Shown here: in pieces, positions 17,838 to 26,147 of the stretch
How positions within the stretch are numbered: position 1 is the stretch's first letter
Layout of the letters: each line of letters starts with the position of its first letter
From: Cupriavidus alkaliphilus
GTDB taxonomy: Bacteria; Pseudomonadota; Gammaproteobacteria; Burkholderiales; Burkholderiaceae
Length of the DNA: 64,000 nt
Direction of reading: 5' to 3'
Assembly (NCBI RefSeq): GCF_900094595.1
Contig: NZ_FMAD01000005.1
Coordinates: forward strand, 1-64,000
The notes under the pieces: model-generated
Database searches by the model: none
What the model was told of the DNA's origin: nothing
The model's input: only the letters and a program-made list of their open reading frames with translations
Made by a program: the position numbers and the translations under genes

Positions 17838-19073
17838 ATGCATCTCGATTTTTCCCCGCAAGACCAGCAGTTCCGCGAAGAAGTACGCGCCTGGATTGCC
17901 CAGGCCTATGACGCCGACCTGCGCGCGATGATGGCGCAGTCCAAGAACGGCTACCTCGACAAGGCCGGACAGGTGCGCTGGCAGAAGGCGCTGCACGCGC
18001 GCGGGTGGGCCGCGCCGAACTGGCCGAAGGAATACGGCGGCCCGGGCTGGAGCGCGGCCGAGCGCTTTATCTTCCAGTCCGAACTGGCCGCCGCGGGATG
18101 CCCGCCGGTGTCGCCGATGGGCCTGAAGATGGTCGCGCCGGTGATCATGAAGTACGGCACGCCCGAGCAGAAGCAGCGCTTCCTGCCGCCCATCCTGAGC
18201 TCCGACGTGTGGTGGTGCCAGGGCTATTCCGAGCCCAATTCCGGCTCCGACCTGGCGTCGCTGCAGCTGCGCGCCGACCACGGCACCGACCGCGACGGCG
18301 AGCACTACATCCTCAACGGGTCCAAGATCTGGACCACGCATGCGCAATGGGCCGACTGGATGTTCTGCCTGGTGCGCACCAGCCGCGAATCAAAGCGCCA
18401 GGAAGGGATTTCGTTCCTGCTGCTCGACATGCACACGCCCGGCATCACGGTGTCGGCGCTGCCGACGCTGGACGGCCCGATGCCCGGCCAGCAGGAGGTG
18501 AACCAGGTCTTCTTCGAGAACGTGCGGGTGCCGGTGGCCAACCGCATCGGCGAGGAAGGCAAGGGCTGGACCTACGCCAAGTACCTGCTGGAATTCGAGC
18601 GTGGCGGCACGTATAGCCCGATGCTGCGCAAGCAGCTTTCCAAGATCGCGGAGATCGCCGCGGATCAGCCTGGCGACGACGGTGGGCGGCTGCTGGACGA
18701 CCCGGTGTTCCGGCGCAAACTGGCCGCGCTGCACCTGCGTGCGGCGGCGCTGGAAGCGGTGGAATTGCGGGTGTTTTCCGGGGTGGAGTCGGGCACCTCG
18801 ATCGGTGCCGCATCGAGCATGCTCAAGCTCACGGGCACCGAGACGCTGCAGGCGGTTAGCGAGCTTGCGGTAGAGGCGGCGGGGCCTGCGGCGCTGCCGT
18901 TTATGCAGGACACCTGGGCTGAATTGCAGGGACGCGAGGCGCCGCCGCGGGTTGGGCCGGGCTATGCGGCTGTGCTGGCGCCGCGCTATTTCAACTATCG
19001 CAAGGCTTCGATTTACGGGGGGTCTAATGAGATCCAGCGGAACATCATTGCGAAGGTTGTGTTGGGGCTTTGA
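17838..19073 (+). CDS. acyl-CoA dehydrogenase, PimC-like large subunit
   Basis: A 411-aa acyl-CoA dehydrogenase. It begins MHLDFSPQDQQFREEVRAWI. FAD and substrate motifs are GYSEPNSGSDLASLQLRA and LNGSKIWTTHAQWADWMF, and the C-terminus ends IYGGSNEIQRNIIAKVVLGL. The long insert around residues 40-80 (RWQKALHARGWAAPNWPKEY) is typical of PimC/FadE17-type large subunits. It oxidises acyl-CoA to enoyl-CoA with electrons passed to ETF, and probably pairs with the upstream PimD-like protein. The gene's last ~250 bp have a lower GC content and less GC-biased codons than the rest, grading into the repeat region downstream. Confidence 0.9.
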   Translation: MHLDFSPQDQQFREEVRAWIAQAYDADLRAMMAQSKNGYLDKAGQVRWQKALHARGWAAPNWPKEYGGPGWSAAERFIFQSELAAAGCPPVSPMGLKMVAPVIMKYGTPEQKQRFLPPILSSDVWWCQGYSEPNSGSDLASLQLRADHGTDRDGEHYILNGSKIWTTHAQWADWMFCLVRTSRESKRQEGISFLLLDMHTPGITVSALPTLDGPMPGQQEVNQVFFENVRVPVANRIGEEGKGWTYAKYLLEFERGGTYSPMLRKQLSKIAEIAADQPGDDGGRLLDDPVFRRKLAALHLRAAALEAVELRVFSGVESGTSIGAASSMLKLTGTETLQAVSELAVEAAGPAALPFMQDTWAELQGREAPPRVGPGYAAVLAPRYFNYRKASIYGGSNEIQRNIIAKVVLGL

Positions 19074-19172
19074 GGTTGAGGGGGGTTACGTGCGAAACGG
19101 TTTTTTGGGGGTGGTCGCTGTTGGTGACATGCTGTCGGCTTTTGAACCGCGTGGTTCCGCCCTCCTGGGCGG

Positions 19173-19836
19173 GTCACTTTTTGGCCGAGCGCCAAAAAGT
19201 AACCAAAAAGCGCGTTTACTGCCCTGCGGGCGGCATGTCTTATCGTAGTGTGCGTTGGGGTTTTCGTACGGGGCTTTGCTTCCTCACATAGCGGGACTGC
19301 CTGCCGCGGTGGTGCACTACGGTGGCAGGGGCGTTGGAGTGGTGTTTGAACGAGCCCAGAGCGCTCGGTGGCTGCCTGCTGCGGGTCTTGTCGTAGGAAC
19401 GCCTACGGCTGCTGCGCCGGCAGTATCGCAGTGCGTGGGCTCGGGCACGGAACGCGTCGCTGTGCTCGCTTGGCTTTCGGTGCGCGCACGATTCGCTTCC
19501 GCGCAGGGGGCCTCCGGAGGGGCGCGTACGCGCCGCAACAGCGCGTGCGAGCGCAGCGACGCACTCCGTGCCAGAGCAGTAGACCTGAGATAGGGAGCGC
19601 GCGCAGCGCAGCCGTAGGCGTCCCACCAATAACGCGGTTAGCAGGCTGCCACCGACCTAAAGTCGGGTTCGTCCATCCGCCCCCGAACGCCAGGCACATC
19701 CAGGTAGCGTCAGCAGGGTGGAACCACCATCCGCCTGACCGTGAGTCACCACCGCCGGAACCCCCAACGCCGCCTTAGCCAGCCGCTCAGGCGACGCGTT
19801 TTTTGGTTACTTTTTGGCGCTCGGCCAAAAAGTGAC
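19173..19836. repeat. 664-bp nested palindromic element with 42-bp terminal inverted repeats
   Basis: The 936-bp gap between genes is filled largely by this element. Its outer 42-bp arms (19173-19214 and 19795-19836) match at 41 of 42 positions and each contains the hairpin ACTTTTTGGC-N5-GCCAAAAAGT. Concentric inner inverted repeats follow: 19365-19380 with 19640-19655 (15/16), 19399-19412 with 19608-19621 (14/14), and 19440-19469 with 19547-19576 (about 26/30). Palindromes CCTCCGGAGG and GGCGCGTACGCGCC sit at the centre. The outer ends are flanked by short GC hairpins (19159-19174 and 19836-19854). No open frame inside looks like a protein and no transposase is present. It is most likely a dispersed non-coding repeat or MITE-like element. 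Confidence 0.75.
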
Positions 19837-19960
19837 TCGCCGGCTACGCCGGCGAAACAGCCACGCCCGCCAAGAACGATAGACCACCGCATTGCCTCCC
19901 AGAACTCCCGCCTAGGGTTCCCCCTTAATTGACGCTCCCTCCTCTCACCCATATATTTTT

Positions 19961-19977
19961 ATGAACATCTAGTTCAT
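19961..19977. promoter_or_regulatory. candidate operator upstream of the flavin monooxygenase
   Basis: A perfect inverted repeat, ATGAAC-N5-GTTCAT, is followed by an extra TGAAC half-site at 19981-19985, ending 24 bp before the monooxygenase ATG in an A/T-rich promoter. The IclR regulator encoded downstream (21217) is the likely binder. Confidence 0.55.
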
Positions 19978-20008
19978 TTTTGAACAAACACAACGTCAAC
20001 TGGAAACA

Positions 20009-21145
20009 ATGCCCCTCAAAATCGGAATCAACGGCGCCGGCATCGGCGGCCTCGCCGCGGCCATTGCGCTGCGCAAGCTCGGCATGGAAGCCGTGGTCTA
20101 CGAACAAGCCCCCCGCTTTGCCCGCGTCGGCGCCGACATCAACCTGACCCCCAACGCCGTGCGCGCGCTGGACGGGCTGGGCGTTGGCGAGGCCCTGCGC
20201 GAGACCGCCGCACGCCCCAGCCACCGCATCAGCCGCATGTGGGATACCGGCGCTGAAACCTCGCGCCTGCCGATGCAGGAAGAGGCCGAGCGGCGTTATG
20301 GCGCGCCGCAACTGACCATGCACCGCGCCGACCTGATGACCGCGCTGGAAGCCGCCGTGCCGGCCGCCTGCGTGCGGCTCGACCACAAGGCGGTGGCGGT
20401 CGAGGCCCGCGCCGATGGCGCCACGCTGTCCTTTGCCAATGGCGCGCAGGAACACGTCGACGTGCTGGTGGGCGCCGACGGCATCCATTCCACCGTGCGT
20501 ACCGCGCTGTTCGGCCAGGAGAGTCCGATCTTCACCGGGGTGGTTGCGTATCGCGCCGTGGTGCCGGCCGCGCGCCTGGCCGGCGTGCCCAACCTCGGCG
20601 CCTTCACCAAATGGTGGGGCCCGGACGCGGCCACGCAGATCGTCACCTTTCCGCTCAACCGCGGCCGCGACATCTTTATCTTTGCCACCGTCGCGCAGGA
20701 CGCCTGGCGCCATGAGTCGTGGACCACGCCGGGCCGCGTGGAAGATCTGCGCAACGCCTATGCCGGCTTCCATCCCGAGGCCCGCGCGCTGCTCGACGCC
20801 TGCGACGACGTGCTGATCTCCGCGCTGTACGTGCGCGATCCGCTGCCGGCCTGGTCGGCGGGCCCAGTCACGCTGATGGGCGATGCCTGCCATCCAATGA
20901 TGCCGTTCATGGCGCAGGGCGCGGGCATGGCGATCGAGGACGGCGTGGTGCTGGCGCGCTGCCTGGCCGATGCCGACGGCGACGGCGCCGCCGGCGTGCC
21001 GGCCGCGCTGGCGCGCTACCAGGCCGCGCGCCACGCGCGCACCAGCCGCATCCAGGTCGGCTCGCGCAGCAATGCCTGGCTCAAGGAAGGCGGCAACGCC
21101 GACTGGGTGTACGATTACGACGCCTGGAACGTCGCCCTCGGCTGA
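20009..21145 (+). CDS. FAD-dependent aromatic hydroxylase (NicC-like)
   Basis: A 378-aa group A flavoprotein monooxygenase. It has the Rossmann GINGAGIGGLAAAIALRKLG (residues 6-25), the DG motif VLVGADGIHSTVR (~155) and the GD motif LMGDACHPMMPFMAQGAG (~290). The C-terminal NAWLKEGGNADWVYDYDAWN resembles 6-hydroxynicotinate 3-monooxygenase (NicC), from memory. It hydroxylates an aromatic or N-heteroaromatic carboxylate with NAD(P)H and O2. The next gene, a same-strand IclR regulator, is separated by a terminator hairpin. Its neighbourhood with a molybdenum hydroxylase operon fits N-heterocycle breakdown; alternative substrates are salicylate or 3-hydroxybenzoate. Confidence 0.85.
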   Translation: MPLKIGINGAGIGGLAAAIALRKLGMEAVVYEQAPRFARVGADINLTPNAVRALDGLGVGEALRETAARPSHRISRMWDTGAETSRLPMQEEAERRYGAPQLTMHRADLMTALEAAVPAACVRLDHKAVAVEARADGATLSFANGAQEHVDVLVGADGIHSTVRTALFGQESPIFTGVVAYRAVVPAARLAGVPNLGAFTKWWGPDAATQIVTFPLNRGRDIFIFATVAQDAWRHESWTTPGRVEDLRNAYAGFHPEARALLDACDDVLISALYVRDPLPAWSAGPVTLMGDACHPMMPFMAQGAGMAIEDGVVLARCLADADGDGAAGVPAALARYQAARHARTSRIQVGSRSNAWLKEGGNADWVYDYDAWNVALG

Positions 21146-21172
21146 AGCCCGCGGCCTGCGTTCCACGCCAGC

Positions 21173-21195
21173 ACGGCCGCCTGCGCGGCCGTTTT
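21173..21195 (+). terminator. rho-independent terminator after the monooxygenase
   Basis: A perfect 8-bp stem ACGGCCGC-CTGC-GCGGCCGT is followed by TTT. It lies 28 bp after the monooxygenase stop and 22 bp before the iclR start, so it may attenuate read-through into the regulator. Confidence 0.65.
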
Positions 21196-21216
21196 CCATG
21201 GACAGTCCACGCCAAC

Positions 21217-22062
21217 ATGCCCAAGTCCCGCCTGACCACCGAACCTGACCTCGACGACGGCGCCGCACCGGAGGATGCCCGCGAGGCCCAGCTGGTATCG
21301 CCGGTCATCCGCGGCCTGCGCCTGCTGCGCTTTATCGCCGAAGGCGGCGCCACCGCCAACCTGAGCGAGGTCGGCCGCCGCATCGACGTGAACCGGGTCA
21401 CCGTGATGCGCCTGCTCGATACGCTCGAGCATGAAGGCATGGTCGAGCGGCTGCCCCAGGGCGGCCACCAGGTCGGCTTCAACTTCCTGAAGTTGGCCTC
21501 GCGCGTGCTGGCCGCCAACGACCTGACCAGCTTCGCCGGGCGCGTGCTGGCCCGGCTCAGTGCCTCGCTGCAGCTGTCGGCCTACCTGGCGGTGCGCGAT
21601 GGCGGCGATGCGCTCTACCTGCTGCGCCAGATGCCGGCGGCGGCGCTGGTCAGCAATATCCAGGTGGGCAGCCGCGTTGCCGCGCACCTGACCACGCCGG
21701 GCCGGATGCTGATTGCCGAGCTGCCGCCCGAGACGCTGCGCGAATTGCTGGGGCCCGATCCGCTGCCGGCCGCCACCGGGCAGAGCCCGGCCACCCACGC
21801 GCGCCTGGCCGAGATCCTGGCCGCCGACCGCGAGCGCGGCTGCGCATGGAGCTTCTCTGCCTACGAACCCGGCATCGATGCCTGCGCGGCACCGGTGCGC
21901 GGCGCCGACGGCGCGGTGATCGCCGCCATCAGCGTGGCCGGCCCGCAGCAGCGCTTCGAGGCCGACGGCACGCTGCGCGAGCGCGTCGCCAGGGAAGTCC
22001 GGCAGGCCGCGCGCGACCTGTCGGGGCTGATGGGTTACCGCGGCGACGCTACTCCGCGGTGA
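21217..22062 (+). CDS. IclR-family transcriptional regulator
   Basis: A 281-aa regulator. A ~25-residue N-terminal extension precedes the winged HTH (~28-90, SPVIRGLRLLRFIAEGG, then DVNRVTVMRLLDTLEHEGMV). The GAF-like ligand domain includes LYLLRQMPAAALVSNIQVGS and ACAAPVRGADGAVIAAISV. It is placed directly behind the flavin monooxygenase gene and probably controls it through the ATGAAC-N5-GTTCAT palindrome. The ATG at 21217 has no strong SD. The 3' end overlaps the convergent Bug gene by 14 bp. Confidence 0.87.
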   Translation: MPKSRLTTEPDLDDGAAPEDAREAQLVSPVIRGLRLLRFIAEGGATANLSEVGRRIDVNRVTVMRLLDTLEHEGMVERLPQGGHQVGFNFLKLASRVLAANDLTSFAGRVLARLSASLQLSAYLAVRDGGDALYLLRQMPAAALVSNIQVGSRVAAHLTTPGRMLIAELPPETLRELLGPDPLPAATGQSPATHARLAEILAADRERGCAWSFSAYEPGIDACAAPVRGADGAVIAAISVAGPQQRFEADGTLRERVAREVRQAARDLSGLMGYRGDATPR

Positions 22063-23065
22063 TGCCGTATTGCCGGATCAGCTTGGCCCACGTCGCGGTT
22101 TCCTCGCGGATGCGCTGGGCGAGCGCCTGCGGCGTGCTGCCCACCGGCTCCATGCCCTGGCGCTGCAGCTCGGCCCGCACCGCGGGCGTGGCCAGCAGCG
22201 CGCGCACGTCGGCGCCGAGCGCATCGGCCGCGGGCTGCGGCGTGGCTTTGGGCACCAGCAGCGCGTACCACGAACTGACGTCGATGCCGGGCACGCCCTG
22301 CTCGGCCAGCGACGGCACGTCGGGCGCGGCCGGTGAGCGTTTCGGCTGCGTCACCGCCAGCGCGCGCAGCGCGCCGGAGCGGATGAACGGCGCCAGCGTC
22401 GGCCAGGTGCCGAACAGCAGCGGCACCTGCCCGCCCACCACGTCGTTGAGCGCCTGCGTGGTGCCCTTGTACGGCACGTGCAGCAGCGCGATGCCGGCCT
22501 GGTGGCGGAACAGTTCGCCGGCCAGGTGCAGGCCGCTGCCGACGCCCGGGCTGGCATAGCCCAGCGGCTTGCCAGACTGGTCGGCCTGCCGCGCCAGCCT
22601 GACCAGGTCCTGCACCGAAGCGGCCTGCACCGACGGGTGCACCGCCAGCACGTTGGGCGAGCCCGCCAGCAGCGACACCGGCCGGAAATCGCGCTCGACG
22701 TTGTAGGCCAGCGCGGGCATCAGCGTCGGGTTGATGGTGAGGTTGCCGGCCGGCGCCACCAGCAGGGTGCAGCCATCGCCCGGCGCGCGCCGCACCGCGT
22801 CGATGCCGATATTGCCGTTGGCGCCGGGCTTGTTGTCGACCACGAAGGGCGTGCCGCGCCGCTGCTGCAGCCCGTGGGCCAGCGTGCGCGCGAGCTGGTC
22901 GGCGGGCCCGCCCGCCGGAAACGGCACCACGATGCGCACATTGGCGCAGGCCGCCGCCTGCGCCGCCTGCCAGGGCAGGCATGCGGCCAGCGCCGCGGCC
23001 AGCACCGTGCCGGCCAGCCATTGCCGGCGCCGCGGCGCCGCCTGTCGTTGCTTGCATTGCTGCAT
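22049..23065 (-). CDS. Bug-family (TTT) periplasmic solute-binding receptor
   Basis: A 338-aa TctC/Bug protein. A signal peptide covers ~1-40 (Arg-rich start, then LAGTVLAAALAACLPWQAAQA). The conserved start of the fold is IRIVVPFPAGG-like (VRIVVPFPAGGPADQLAR), followed by NKPGANGNIG, HVPYKGTTQALNDVVGGQVP and ALAVTQPKRSPAAPDVPSL. These proteins bind carboxylates in the periplasm. No TctA/TctB membrane genes lie in the window, so it is an orphan receptor. It is the last gene of the molybdenum-hydroxylase operon, 35 bp after the iclR stop. The ligand is likely the pathway's aromatic acid (inference). Confidence 0.9.
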   Translation of the reverse strand: MQQCKQRQAAPRRRQWLAGTVLAAALAACLPWQAAQAAACANVRIVVPFPAGGPADQLARTLAHGLQQRRGTPFVVDNKPGANGNIGIDAVRRAPGDGCTLLVAPAGNLTINPTLMPALAYNVERDFRPVSLLAGSPNVLAVHPSVQAASVQDLVRLARQADQSGKPLGYASPGVGSGLHLAGELFRHQAGIALLHVPYKGTTQALNDVVGGQVPLLFGTWPTLAPFIRSGALRALAVTQPKRSPAAPDVPSLAEQGVPGIDVSSWYALLVPKATPQPAADALGADVRALLATPAVRAELQRQGMEPVGSTPQALAQRIREETATWAKLIRQYGITAE

Positions 23066-23100
23066 CTTGCTTTCCCCTGGTGGCGGGCGGCACCGTGCCG

Positions 23101-23952
23101 TCAGGCGAACGGCCTGGGCACCTCCGGCCGGTAGTCGAGCAGCCGCGACAGCTCCGCCGCGGCGCGCCGCACCTGTTCCACCATGTTGTCGAGCTGGTCC
23201 GGATCGATGCGCGCGGCCGGAATGGTCGCGCCCAGCGCCGCCGTCACCTTGCCGCTGCGGTCGCGCACCGGCGCCGCGATGGTGGAGATGCTGGCCTCGA
23301 AGAATCCTTCGTGCAGCACATAGCCGCGCTGGCGGTCGCGCTGGACCATTTCGTACAGCTCTTCGACCGTGCGCGGCGTGCTTTCCGAATAGACTTCCAG
23401 CCGCTCTTCCGGATAGAGCGCGCGCAGTTCGGCCAGCGACAGGTCTTCCAGCAGCACGCGCCCCAGCACCGTGGCATGCGCCGGCAGCCGGGTGCCGACA
23501 TTGACGGTGCTGGCAAACGGGCGCGACGCCACCGATTTGGCCACATAGACGACGGAGCGGCCGTCGCGCACTACCAGGTTGCACGGGTAGTGGATCTCGT
23601 CGCGCAGCCGGTCCAGCAGCGGGCGCCCAAGCTCGGTCAGCTCCAGCGAGGCGAGGTAGTCGAAGCCCAGGCGCAGCACCGCCATGCCCAGCCGGAACTC
23701 GCGCCCGCCGTCGGTGCGCTCGACAAAGCCCATCATTTCCAGCGTGGCCAGCAGCCGGAACACGGTCGAACGCGGCACCTTGAGCCGGCGCGCCAGCTCG
23801 GCGGCCGACAGGGTGCGCTCGCGGCTGCTGAATTCGCCCAGCAGGCGCAGGCCGCGCTCCAGCCCCGGCACGATGTACTTGTCCTGCGCGCTGTCCTGCG
23901 CACCCTCCTGGCCGCCTTCCTGCGTGTCGTCCTGCGGCGAATCGGTCGTCAT
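23101..23952 (-). CDS. IclR-family transcriptional regulator (paralogue of 45911-46762)
   Basis: A 283-aa regulator. A polar ~30-residue N-terminus (Gln/Asp/Glu-rich) precedes the HTH at ~38-100 (DKYIVPGLERGLRLLGEFSS, then KVPRSTVFRLLATLEMMGFV). The ligand domain follows, with GYVLHEGFFEASISTIAAPV and AALGATIPAARIDPDQL. From the HTH onward it is about 85% identical by eye to the IclR at 45911-46762, so the two should recognise near-identical DNA. The start at MTTDSPQ is chosen over an upstream in-frame ATG. It sits inside the molybdenum-hydroxylase operon and is likely its local regulator. Confidence 0.9.
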   Translation of the reverse strand: MTTDSPQDDTQEGGQEGAQDSAQDKYIVPGLERGLRLLGEFSSRERTLSAAELARRLKVPRSTVFRLLATLEMMGFVERTDGGREFRLGMAVLRLGFDYLASLELTELGRPLLDRLRDEIHYPCNLVVRDGRSVVYVAKSVASRPFASTVNVGTRLPAHATVLGRVLLEDLSLAELRALYPEERLEVYSESTPRTVEELYEMVQRDRQRGYVLHEGFFEASISTIAAPVRDRSGKVTAALGATIPAARIDPDQLDNMVEQVRRAAAELSRLLDYRPEVPRPFA

Positions 23953-24053
23953 GGTCTGTCTCTGCAATAGTCGGTCTTGGCGCAACGCTCTCATATATCA
24001 CGCCCGCACCCGATAGGGTACCCGTATTGCGGACAGTCCCGCCGTCAAGGCCG

Positions 24054-24803
24054 CTATGCGCCCGGGCGCAGGTAGTCGCGCAGCCACGCCGCGCACTGCT
24101 CGCCATGCGCCGCGGGCCAGCGCACCACGATGGTCTCGTCGGCGCGGCGCAGCTCGATGCAGATCTCGGCAAGCGGTCCGCGCGCGGCGTCGCCGCGCCC
24201 GAACAGGCGTGCCAACAGCCCGGCCGGAGCGGCTTGCGGCGCCTGCGCGCGCGCCGGCAGCACTGCGTGGCCGTTGGCGGCCGTACCCGGCGCGGCGGCC
24301 GCCGCCTGCGCCACCGCGGGCGCTTGCTGCGCCGCCTCGGCCGCGGGCTGTCCGCCCTGTGGCTCAAGCCGCGCCAGCAGGTTGGCTCCGAACTCGTCCC
24401 ACATGCGGTCGGCCTTGGTTTTCATCACGCTCAGGCCGAAGGTCCCCAGCCGCCCCAGCACATCGACCTGTACCTTGATCCGCAGCTGCGTGCCGCCACG
24501 GTCGAGCGGCGTCAGGAACAACTCGCTCGACTGCCGCAGCGAGCTGGCCACAGAAGCGTCCTCGCCGGTGCCCTCGGTGCGCAGGTAATGGGGCGCGCGG
24601 GTCTCGACGATCTTCGTATGCAGCCGGAAGCGCGCGTTGATGAAGGCGATCTTTACCGCCATGTGCGCGACGTACTCGACCTCGCTGAGCACTTCGATCG
24701 ATGCCATGCCGGGCACGCATGCGCCCATCACGTTGGGGTCGAGCAGCAGCTCCCACACGCGCGCCGGCGGCGCCGCGGTGACCAGGGTCTTTTCAATTTC
24801 CAC
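24054..24803 (-). CDS. CoxG/SRPBCC-family protein of the molybdenum hydroxylase operon
   Basis: A 249-aa protein. The N-terminal ~150 residues are a CoxG-type SRPBCC fold (EIEKTLVTAAPPARVWELLL, NVMGACVPGM, then VDVLGRLGTFGLSVMKTKADRMWDEF). An Ala/Pro-rich linker and a ~60-residue C-terminal segment follow. CoxG-like proteins accompany molybdenum hydroxylases and are thought to aid maturation or membrane attachment. The start is GTG with GGAGGC upstream, overlapping the end of the 2Fe-2S gene by 11 bp, which implies coupled translation. The role in this operon is inferred from the family. Confidence 0.82.
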   Translation of the reverse strand: MEIEKTLVTAAPPARVWELLLDPNVMGACVPGMASIEVLSEVEYVAHMAVKIAFINARFRLHTKIVETRAPHYLRTEGTGEDASVASSLRQSSELFLTPLDRGGTQLRIKVQVDVLGRLGTFGLSVMKTKADRMWDEFGANLLARLEPQGGQPAAEAAQQAPAVAQAAAAAPGTAANGHAVLPARAQAPQAAPAGLLARLFGRGDAARGPLAEICIELRRADETIVVRWPAAHGEQCAAWLRDYLRPGA

Positions 24804-25269
24804 GCATTGCCTCCGCGGCGGACAGGACCGATTCGACGATGCCGACATAGCCGGTGCAACGGCACAGGTTGCCGTTCAGGCCATGGCGGACTTCTTCTTC
24901 GGTCGGATTGGGATTGTTGGCGAGCAGCGCGCACGCCGCCATCAGGAAGCCCGGCGTGCAATAGCCGCACTGCAGGCCGCCGTGCTCCATGAAGCTTTGC
25001 TGCAGCGGATGCAGCTGGCCGTCGGCGGCCAGGCCCTCCACCGTCATCACATGGCGGCCGCGCGCCTGCACCGCGAGCATCAGGCAGGACTTGACCACCT
25101 CGCCGTCGACCAGCACGGAGCAGGCGCCGCAGATGCCGGTCTCGCAGCCACGCTTGGTGCCGGTCAGGTTCAGGTCGTCGCGCAGCAGGTCGGCAAGCAG
25201 GCGCCGCGCCGGCACCTGCACCTGGTGTTCTTCACCGTTGACGGTGACTTCGATGCTGATTGGGTTCAT
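24793..25269 (-). CDS. molybdenum hydroxylase, 2Fe-2S small subunit
   Basis: A 158-aa protein with two [2Fe-2S] domains. The plant-ferredoxin-type domain is near 40-75 (GCETGICGACSVLVDGE). The helical domain is near 97-140 (LQCGYCTPGFLMAAC, then NLCRCTGYVGIV). It passes electrons from the molybdenum site to FAD in xanthine dehydrogenase/CO dehydrogenase-type enzymes. It is 12 bp downstream of the FAD-subunit gene. All eight cluster cysteines are present, so the subunit should be functional. Confidence 0.95.
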   Translation of the reverse strand: MNPISIEVTVNGEEHQVQVPARRLLADLLRDDLNLTGTKRGCETGICGACSVLVDGEVVKSCLMLAVQARGRHVMTVEGLAADGQLHPLQQSFMEHGGLQCGYCTPGFLMAACALLANNPNPTEEEVRHGLNGNLCRCTGYVGIVESVLSAAEAMRGN

Positions 25270-25280
25270 GGGTACGCTCC

Positions 25281-26147
25281 TTACTCCGATGCCACGCCGA
25301 ACAATGCGGCAATGGTGCGGCGCGCGACCACGCGCACCATCTCGCGGCGGTAGGCCCCGGACCCGCGCGCGTCCGACACCGCGTTGATGTCCTCGGCGAC
25401 GATGGCCGCGGCTTGCTCGGCCAGTTCCGCCGTCACTGCCCGGCCCGCCAGCAGCGCCTCGGCGCGCCGCAGCCGGCACGGCACCGGCGTGGAGGCGCCC
25501 ACCGCCAGGCGGGCCTCGATACAGAACGCCCCCTCGCGCCGCACCGCCAGCGCCACGCTGGCCAGCGGGCGGTGCTCGGCAGCCGTGCGCAGGAAGCGCG
25601 CATAGTGGCCATCGGCCCCGGCACGCGGGGCCGGCACGCGGATCTGCGTGACGATCTCGTCCGGCGCCAGCGCCGTGACGTAGTAGTCGACCAGGAAGTC
25701 CTCGATGTCGATCACGCGCTCGCCGCCGCGTCCGCTGACCACGATCTGCGCACCCAGCGCCATCAGGCAGCCAGGCGGATCGGTGGCCGGATCGGCATAG
25801 CAGAGGTTGCCGCCGAGGGTGCCCTGGTTGCGCACCTGCGGATTGGCGACGCGCGCGGCCATGCTGGCCAGCATCGGGTAATGCGCCTGCACCAGCGGCG
25901 AGCGCGCGACCTCGGCATGCAAGGCAAGCGCGCCGATGCGCAGGCCGTCGCGCGCATCGAAGCTGATGCCGCGCAGCGCATCGAGCCGGCCCAGCGAAAC
26001 CAGATGGCCGGGCGCCAGCATGCGCTGGCGCATGCCCAGCATCAGCGCCGTGCCGCCGGCAAAGACGCGGCAGCTGTCGCCAAGGTCGGCCAGCATGTGG
26101 CTGGCTTCGGCCACGGTGGCCGGCTCCAGCAAGGCAAAGTCACGCAT
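25281..26147 (-). CDS. molybdenum hydroxylase, FAD-binding medium subunit
   Basis: A 288-aa protein of the CoxM/xanthine dehydrogenase FAD-subunit family. The FAD-binding segments are VFAGGTALMLGMRQRM (~residues 34-49) and NQGTLGGNLCYADPATDPPG (~110-130). The C-terminal domain includes YARFLRTAAEHRPLASVALA. It takes electrons from the 2Fe-2S subunit and passes them to an acceptor. Its start overlaps the large-subunit stop by 8 bp. It belongs to the L-M-S subunit order seen in this operon. Confidence 0.94.
   Translation of the reverse strand: MRDFALLEPATVAEASHMLADLGDSCRVFAGGTALMLGMRQRMLAPGHLVSLGRLDALRGISFDARDGLRIGALALHAEVARSPLVQAHYPMLASMAARVANPQVRNQGTLGGNLCYADPATDPPGCLMALGAQIVVSGRGGERVIDIEDFLVDYYVTALAPDEIVTQIRVPAPRAGADGHYARFLRTAAEHRPLASVALAVRREGAFCIEARLAVGASTPVPCRLRRAEALLAGRAVTAELAEQAAAIVAEDINAVSDARGSGAYRREMVRVVARRTIAALFGVASE

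Noticed and set aside
19255..19593. A 112-aa open frame and others in the palindromic element
   Set aside because: The frames are low-complexity and Arg/Ala-rich on both strands, as expected from inverted GC-rich repeats. None has a ribosome binding site or a recognisable fold.
19173..19836. An insertion sequence with terminal inverted repeats
   Set aside because: There is no transposase frame and no clear target-site duplication; the inverted repeats are nested throughout rather than only at the ends.
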